Source: JADFOB01 sp964651325 (GTDB lineage Bacteria; Planctomycetota; Phycisphaerae; UBA1845). From it: a stretch of 10,710 bases of DNA. Under the pieces are notes generated by a model that saw nothing but the letters and a program-made list of their open reading frames with translations, was not told the DNA's origin and searched no databases. The number at the start of each line of letters is the position of its first letter. Positions within the stretch are counted from its first letter, which is position 1. The stretch spans positions 1 to 10,710 of the forward strand of contig CAZYXP010000133.1 in the NCBI GenBank assembly GCA_964651325.1. The letters run 5' to 3'. Both the position numbers and the translations under genes were made by a program. Of this stretch, positions 6,694 to 10,710 are shown piece after piece.

Positions 6694-7113
6694 TTGAATT
6701 CTGAATCGCAATCGGGGATAGACGGCATGGCATTTCGGAAACCTGGCGCATCGTTGAGTTGCGGGGACGTGAGGCGTTCATTGCCACTGATGGACCAGGC
6801 CCGCGCGGAACCGCCTCCTGAATTCGAAGAGATCGAATGGCACATCGATGGCCAACTCGGTGCAACGACCGGTGTGCTCGTGGGGCAAACCCGCCGGGGC
6901 ATGACGATGGTCACCGAACATCAGTCAGGGTGCTGTGAGGGCAACGTGCTCATTCCTTCCGACCAGTTCCAATGGCGGGGATGGCGCAGGCCCGTGCAAA
7001 TAAAGCGGATCGTCCAGCTTTCAGATGCGATCGACTTGATTGCCGCGGACTACATTACGGCTAAAGCCGCGCGTCAGGCTCCCTACGACGATGAGTCACC
7101 GACGATCCCCTGA
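6694..7113 (+). CDS. Hypothetical protein, 139 residues, TTG start
   Basis: The start is set by a perfect Shine-Dalgarno AGGAGG (6681-6686) seven bases before a TTG at 6694. An upstream ATG at 6649 and an internal ATG at 6727 have no comparable site. The N-terminal 45 residues are Ser/Arg/Pro-rich and probably flexible. The rest looks like a small beta-rich domain: EEIEWHID, ATTGVLVGQTRRGMTMV, a Cys-Cys pair at 80-81, GNVLIPSDQFQWRGWRRPVQ and IKRIVQLSDAIDLIAADYI. The last part loosely resembles the C-terminal strands of PilZ-type barrels. The canonical RxxxR and DxSxxG motifs of PilZ are not present, so this is only a suggestion prompted by the cyclic-di-GMP gene upstream. No signal peptide or membrane segment is visible. 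The gene stands alone and ends facing the repeat-protein gene 64 bases away. Confidence 0.68.
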   Translation: MNSESQSGIDGMAFRKPGASLSCGDVRRSLPLMDQARAEPPPEFEEIEWHIDGQLGATTGVLVGQTRRGMTMVTEHQSGCCEGNVLIPSDQFQWRGWRRPVQIKRIVQLSDAIDLIAADYITAKAARQAPYDDESPTIP

Positions 7114-7148
7114 GCGGACGAGGCGCGTTCGCCGAGGGGCGTTCGCTT
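7112..7148. other. Nested hairpin between convergent genes
   Basis: GAGCGGACG (7112-7120) can pair along its full length with CGTTCGCTT (7140-7148), with two G-T wobbles. The loop contains a second small stem GGCG/CGCC (7122-7125, 7130-7133). It overlaps the stop of the 139-residue gene and faces the end of the repeat-protein gene. Without a T-run it is at most a weak or Rho-assisted termination signal. Confidence 0.3.
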
Positions 7149-7177
7149 CATTGAAGGTATGTGTAGCGGGGGTCGCG

Positions 7178-9193
7178 TTAGCTGGAAGCCGTCGCACCAG
7201 GTGATCGTGGGCCAGGGCGCTTCCGCCGATAGCGGTCCAGAGCCTTGGCCAGAGACGATCCACCGCGAAGCCCTCGACGCCCATCCACCATGGCCTGACT
7301 GACCGTTCTCCACGTCTCACCATCGACTCCCTCAATGGGGCCGGAACGCTCGCCAGGCCATTTCCCGTTTACTTTGTGGTACCGATCCGCCCATTTGAGG
7401 ATCTGCTTCACCGTCAGCTTAGGTGGATATTGCCGGTGGCGCGCCTTGCGATGCTTCTCGAGAAACTTGGGCAACGATGAACCGCCTGGCAATCCGCGAA
7501 CCCCCACGATCAATGCGGTATCGATGCGCTTCCAGGTTTCGCCTCGCGCACCGACGATCGATCCACTGTGCTGATGCGGCCAGGTGCCCAGGCGTTTGTG
7601 GTGGGCATCGACCCATTGCAGAATCTGCTTGAAGGTAAGGCGGCCAAGGTCGGCGCGGTTGCGCACGCCGCGGCGCTGCCCGAGCAGCTTCGCGAGCGAG
7701 CTATCTCCCGGCAATCCTCGAATGCCCAAGTAGAGCGCTCGATTAACGCCCATCCAGTCGATCCAATTGACTCTGGGGATGGCGCCGCTGCGGATTCTCG
7801 GCCACTCGCCCGTGCGTTTGTGATGCTGGTCCGCCCATTGGAGGATTTGTTTGAGCGTCAGGCGTTGCGCCTTTTTCGGATTGGGCACGTTGCGGTACTT
7901 GCCGAGTACTTGCGGGATGGTCAGGCCCGCCGGCAAGCCCCGGCCTCCGTGCTGAAGGGCGCCCTGCACGGCCACCCATGTGTCACCATCCGAATTCGGG
8001 ATTGTTCCAGATCGGACGGTGGGCCATTTTCCAGTCCGGGCGTGGTGCTCGTCGGCCCATTGCACGATTTGACGCATGGTCAGGCGCGGGCGATCCGATT
8101 GGATGCGCACGCCGCGGTGTTTCGCGAGTAGCCGCGAAAGCGACGTGTCGCCGGGGAGCCCTCGGGTTCCCTTGGCGAGCGCATATCGGACCATGGCCCA
8201 GGTCTCGGTTTGGTCTGCGGCGACAATGCCCTCGGTCGTCAGGGGCCAACGCCCGGTTCGCTGATGATATTCGTCGGCCCACTGGAGTATCTGCCGGATG
8301 GTTAGCTGCCGCTCGCGATCAATGCCGCGGTGTTGTTTCAATCGCTGATGCAGTGACGAGCCCGCACGGAGCCCGCGCAGGCCCTGATACAAGCATTGGT
8401 CGATCGATGCCCAGGACTCTCCCGGCGCTTCCTGCACGCTTCCAGACGTGCTCTTCGGCCAGTTGCCGGTGCGCCGATGGTGCAGATCCGCCCAGCGGAG
8501 AATCCCCTTGACGGTGAGCCGCGGTCGGTTGGCGGGGTTGATGTGGCCGCGGCGCCGAACGAGCAGCTCGGTAAGCGAATCGCCGCCCGCCAACCCGCGG
8601 CCTCCTTCCTTGAGATGCCGGTCCACCGTGCTCCAGAAGTCGCCGCCGCTCTCGGGAATCTTGCCGGACGTGGATCCGGGCCAGCGTCCGTTCTTCTTGT
8701 GAAACTCATCCGCCCATCCCAGAATCTGCTTGAGGGTCAGGTTGGATCGCTTGCGTCGGCGTTGTACGTCGCGCTGTTCCGCCAGGAGTTGGTCCAGCGA
8801 GGAGCCGCCGGTTAGGCCTCGATCGCCTTTCCTCAGGCACTTGTCGATTTCGGTCCAGCCTTCCCCGGCGACGCCGTGGACGTTGAGCAGGCTAGCCTTT
8901 GGCCAACGCTCGGTGCGCTCGTGATGTTGATCCGCCCAACGAAGAATCTTGCGGATCGTGAGCGTCGCCCGTTCGTTGATCTTGCGGTGCTCCCACAAGA
9001 AGGCCTCTAACGAGGAACCTCCGGGCCAGCCGAACCCGCCCCGGCTTAGGAGATCATCAATCAACGACCATTTTTCAAAGCGCCGGCCGTGGATGGTGCC
9101 GCTTCTGCGGTGCGGCCATTGCCCCGTCCGGCGATGGTGGGCGTCGGCCCACTTGAGGATTTGAACACGCGTGAGTCTGAGCTGACCGGGCAT
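7178..9193 (-). CDS. Nine-module tryptophan-rich repeat protein, function unknown
   Basis: The frame is open from 9415, but its upstream part overlaps the end of glnS and reads as low-complexity Pro/Ser sequence. I choose the ATG at 9193 (671 residues) because GAGGTG lies nine bases before it; the ATG at 9232 (684 residues) has no ribosome binding site. Almost the whole protein is nine modules of the form LTxxQILxWADxHHxRTGxWP, SGxI, GETWxxV, AL, GxRGLPGGSSLxxLL, joined by basic linkers. It ends in a basic tail (RYRRKRPGPRSPG). There is no signal peptide, membrane segment or nuclease motif. The module vaguely recalls homing-endonuclease-associated and helicase-associated repeats, small helical units thought to touch DNA, and I remember related arrays from planctomycetes annotated as hypothetical. 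Nucleic-acid binding is inferred from the strong positive charge and conserved Trp residues. It lies downstream of glnS on the same strand, about 100 bases apart. Confidence 0.85.
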   Translation of the reverse strand: MPGQLRLTRVQILKWADAHHRRTGQWPHRRSGTIHGRRFEKWSLIDDLLSRGGFGWPGGSSLEAFLWEHRKINERATLTIRKILRWADQHHERTERWPKASLLNVHGVAGEGWTEIDKCLRKGDRGLTGGSSLDQLLAEQRDVQRRRKRSNLTLKQILGWADEFHKKNGRWPGSTSGKIPESGGDFWSTVDRHLKEGGRGLAGGDSLTELLVRRRGHINPANRPRLTVKGILRWADLHHRRTGNWPKSTSGSVQEAPGESWASIDQCLYQGLRGLRAGSSLHQRLKQHRGIDRERQLTIRQILQWADEYHQRTGRWPLTTEGIVAADQTETWAMVRYALAKGTRGLPGDTSLSRLLAKHRGVRIQSDRPRLTMRQIVQWADEHHARTGKWPTVRSGTIPNSDGDTWVAVQGALQHGGRGLPAGLTIPQVLGKYRNVPNPKKAQRLTLKQILQWADQHHKRTGEWPRIRSGAIPRVNWIDWMGVNRALYLGIRGLPGDSSLAKLLGQRRGVRNRADLGRLTFKQILQWVDAHHKRLGTWPHQHSGSIVGARGETWKRIDTALIVGVRGLPGGSSLPKFLEKHRKARHRQYPPKLTVKQILKWADRYHKVNGKWPGERSGPIEGVDGETWRTVSQAMVDGRRGLRGGSSLAKALDRYRRKRPGPRSPGATASS
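7238..9175 (-). repeat. Array of nine coding repeats, 213- or 222-bp period
   Basis: The 60-residue cores begin (first base, minus strand) at 9175, 8962, 8740, 8518, 8305, 8083, 7861, 7639 and 7417. Every core is 60 residues with no insertion or deletion. Invariant positions are L1, T2, I6, W9, D11, H14, W20, P21, W36, G46 and G49. Nearly invariant are L7, A10, G18, G26, R48, L50 and S55. Linkers are 11 residues after modules 1 and 4 and 14 residues after the others. The copies are clearly diverged in sequence, so the array is not a recent duplication. Confidence 0.9.
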
Positions 9194-9261
9194 CGTTATG
9201 GGCACCTCAAGCAATTCCAGCCGACCAGCCATGGCCGGTTCTGCCGATCGTGTGGGGCCAG

Positions 9262-9287
9262 GGCCGCGTGGGCTGAATTCCGCGGCC
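9262..9287 (-). other. Hairpin between glnS and the repeat-protein gene
   Basis: GGCCGCG (9262-9268) and CGCGGCC (9281-9287) form a perfect 7-bp stem with a 12-nt loop, three bases after the glnS stop in the direction of transcription. No T-run follows on the minus strand, so it could protect the 3' end or attenuate but is not a standard terminator. Confidence 0.35.
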
Positions 9288-9290
9288 GGG

Positions 9291-10710
9291 CTATTTTTTC
9301 TTGCCTTGCTTGGCGACCTTGGCCCAGGTGTCGCGAAGTGTGACGGTCCGGTTAAACACAGGCCTTCCGGGTTGGGCATCTTCGGTATCGACGCAAAAAT
9401 ATCCGAGCCGCTCAAACTGAAACCGATCGCCCGATGTTGCGGTCTTCAGCGAGGGTTCCACCTTAGCGTCGGGAATGACTTTCACGGACTCGGGATTTAG
9501 CGCGGCGCGAAAGTCCTGCCCCTCACCCACATCCTTGGGGTCGGGTTGGGCGAATAGGTGATCGTACAATCGCACCTCGGCCGACAGCGCGTGCGCGGCC
9601 GAAACCCAGTGCAATGTGCCCTTGACCTTGCGCCCGTCAGGAGCATCGCCGCCGCGGGTGGCCGGGTCATAGGTGCAATGGACTTCGACGATCTGGCCCG
9701 CGGCATCCTTGATGACGCCCGTGCATGTGATGAAATAAGCGTAACGCAGACGGACCTCCCGGCCCGGCGCCAGGCGAAAGAACTTTCGCGGTGGATCCTC
9801 GAGGAAATCAGCGCGCTCGATGTATAGCTCGCGGGAAAAGGGCACGTTGCGCGTGCCGGCCGACGCGTCCTCGGGATTGTTGATCGCGTCGAGTTCTTCT
9901 TCGTTGCCTTCGGGGTAATTGGTCAGCACAATCTTGAGCGGATCGAGCACGGCCATCACGCGGGGGGCGCGCTTGTTGAGATCTTCGCGGATGGTGTGTT
10001 CGAGCACGGCGATGTCGATCGTGCTGTTGAACTTGGCGACGCCGATGCGCTCGCAAAAGGTTCGGATGGCCTCCGGCGTGTAGCCGCGGCGGCGCAATCC
10101 GGAAAGCGTGGGCATGCGCGGATCGTCCCAACCGCAAACGAGCCCTTCCTGGACGAGCGTCAGGAGATTCCGCTTGCTCATGATGGTGTGGGTCAGCTCC
10201 AGGCGGGCAAACTCGATCTGTTGGGGATGGTAGGCGTCGAGCCCATCTAGGAACCAATCGTACAACGGCCGATGATTTTCAAACTCGAGCGTGCAGACGG
10301 AATGAGTGATGCGTTCGATTGAATCCTCGAGCCCGTGCGCCCAGTCGTACATGGGATAGAGGCACCAGTCGTCGCCCGTGCGATGATGGGTGGCCGTTTG
10401 AATGCGATACATGACCGGATCGCGCAGGTTCAGATTGGGCGAGCTCATGTCGATCTTGGCACGCAGCACCTTCGAGCCATCCGGATACGCGCCGCGCTTC
10501 ATGCCCTCGAAGAGTTCTACGTTTTCTTCGACCGTGCGGTTGCGATGCGGGCTTTCCCGACCGGGGGTCGTCAGCGTGCCGCGGAAGGTACGCATCTCTT
10601 CGGCGTTCAGGTCGCAAACGTAGGCCTTGCCCGCCTTGATCAATTTGACGGCGCCATCGTACATTTCTTGAAAATAGCTCGACGCGAAGAAGAGGCGATC
10701 GGCCCAGTCG
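9291..10710 (-). CDS. glnS: Glutaminyl-tRNA synthetase, N-terminus outside the window
   Basis: The enzyme joins glutamine to tRNA-Gln using ATP in the cytoplasm. The frame continues in phase past the first internal Met (10664) to the window edge at 10709, so about 470 C-terminal residues are present. Roughly 80 residues with the HIGH motif are missing, judged against the E. coli enzyme of about 553. Diagnostic GlnRS stretches are obvious: RGTLTTPGRESPHRNRTVEEN, LRAKIDMSSP, YPMYDWAHGLEDSIERITHS, the class-I MSK loop TIMSKRNL (MSK at 10173-10181), GWDDPRMPTLSGLRRRGYT, and in the anticodon-binding barrels DGRKVKGTLHWVSAAHA and PVFNRTVTLRDTWAKV. These exclude GluRS. It ends in a lysine tail with no YqeY-like fusion. 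Its presence suggests direct charging of tRNA-Gln, although a GatCAB amidotransferase elsewhere cannot be excluded. Confidence 0.97.
   Translation of the reverse strand, partial: DWADRLFFASSYFQEMYDGAVKLIKAGKAYVCDLNAEEMRTFRGTLTTPGRESPHRNRTVEENVELFEGMKRGAYPDGSKVLRAKIDMSSPNLNLRDPVMYRIQTATHHRTGDDWCLYPMYDWAHGLEDSIERITHSVCTLEFENHRPLYDWFLDGLDAYHPQQIEFARLELTHTIMSKRNLLTLVQEGLVCGWDDPRMPTLSGLRRRGYTPEAIRTFCERIGVAKFNSTIDIAVLEHTIREDLNKRAPRVMAVLDPLKIVLTNYPEGNEEELDAINNPEDASAGTRNVPFSRELYIERADFLEDPPRKFFRLAPGREVRLRYAYFITCTGVIKDAAGQIVEVHCTYDPATRGGDAPDGRKVKGTLHWVSAAHALSAEVRLYDHLFAQPDPKDVGEGQDFRAALNPESVKVIPDAKVEPSLKTATSGDRFQFERLGYFCVDTEDAQPGRPVFNRTVTLRDTWAKVAKQGKKK

Noticed and set aside
6386..6865. Minus-strand 159-codon frame left of and opposite the 139-residue gene
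   Set aside because: The N-terminal third is the mirror of the + strand gene, and no ribosome binding site is visible. The Trp/Arg-rich tail looks like non-coding translation.
9194..9415. N-terminal extension of the repeat protein into the glnS coding region
   Set aside because: It overlaps the certain 3' end of glnS, is low-complexity Pro/Ser/Arg sequence and has no ribosome binding site. The module array begins right after the ATG at 9193.

Overview
The window looks like chromosomal DNA of a GC-rich bacterium, most likely a planctomycete. This is inferred from gene content: a glutaminyl-tRNA synthetase, a secreted protein with three cysteine-rich YHS/TRASH-like modules, an FHA-GAF histidine kinase, and a long protein built from tryptophan-rich 'LTxxQILxWADxHHxRTGxWP' repeats that I recall mainly from planctomycete genomes. 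No taxonomic marker such as rRNA is present, so the assignment stays tentative.

Left part (1-2378). The edge carries four 17-bp direct repeats next to an inverted repeat, with no convincing gene. Next comes an exported three-module metal-binding-type protein (435-1079, +), followed by a strong intrinsic terminator (1204-1244). On the opposite strand lies a hypothetical 193-200 residue protein (1352-1954). It is preceded by a possible 41-codon ORF (1951-2076) whose stop overlaps the TTG start of the longer gene. About 300 bases of apparently gene-less DNA follow, ending in a consensus-like sigma70 promoter (2379-2407).

Central part (2379-6072). Two signalling genes sit in tandem on the + strand. 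The first is an FHA-GAF-histidine kinase (2505-4178). The second is a pseudo-receiver / degenerate GGDEF / HD-GYP protein (4480-6072). A 300-bp spacer with phased CGTCCG hexamers and an inverted repeat separates them. Together they could link phosphothreonine or small-molecule sensing to cyclic-di-GMP turnover. However, the receiver-like domain lacks its phosphoacceptor, so simple phosphotransfer between the two proteins is unlikely.

Right part (6073-10710). A 620-base gap with a 14-bp palindrome, a short tandem repeat and competing hairpins precedes an unrecognised 139-residue protein (6694-7113, +) that starts at TTG behind a perfect AGGAGG. Converging on it is the most striking object of the window: a basic protein of about 671 residues (7178-9193, -). 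It consists almost wholly of nine 60-residue modules with no internal insertions or deletions. Its function is unknown; sequence-specific nucleic-acid binding is a reasonable but untested idea. Upstream on the same strand is glnS (9291-10710), cut by the window edge so that its N-terminal HIGH region is missing.
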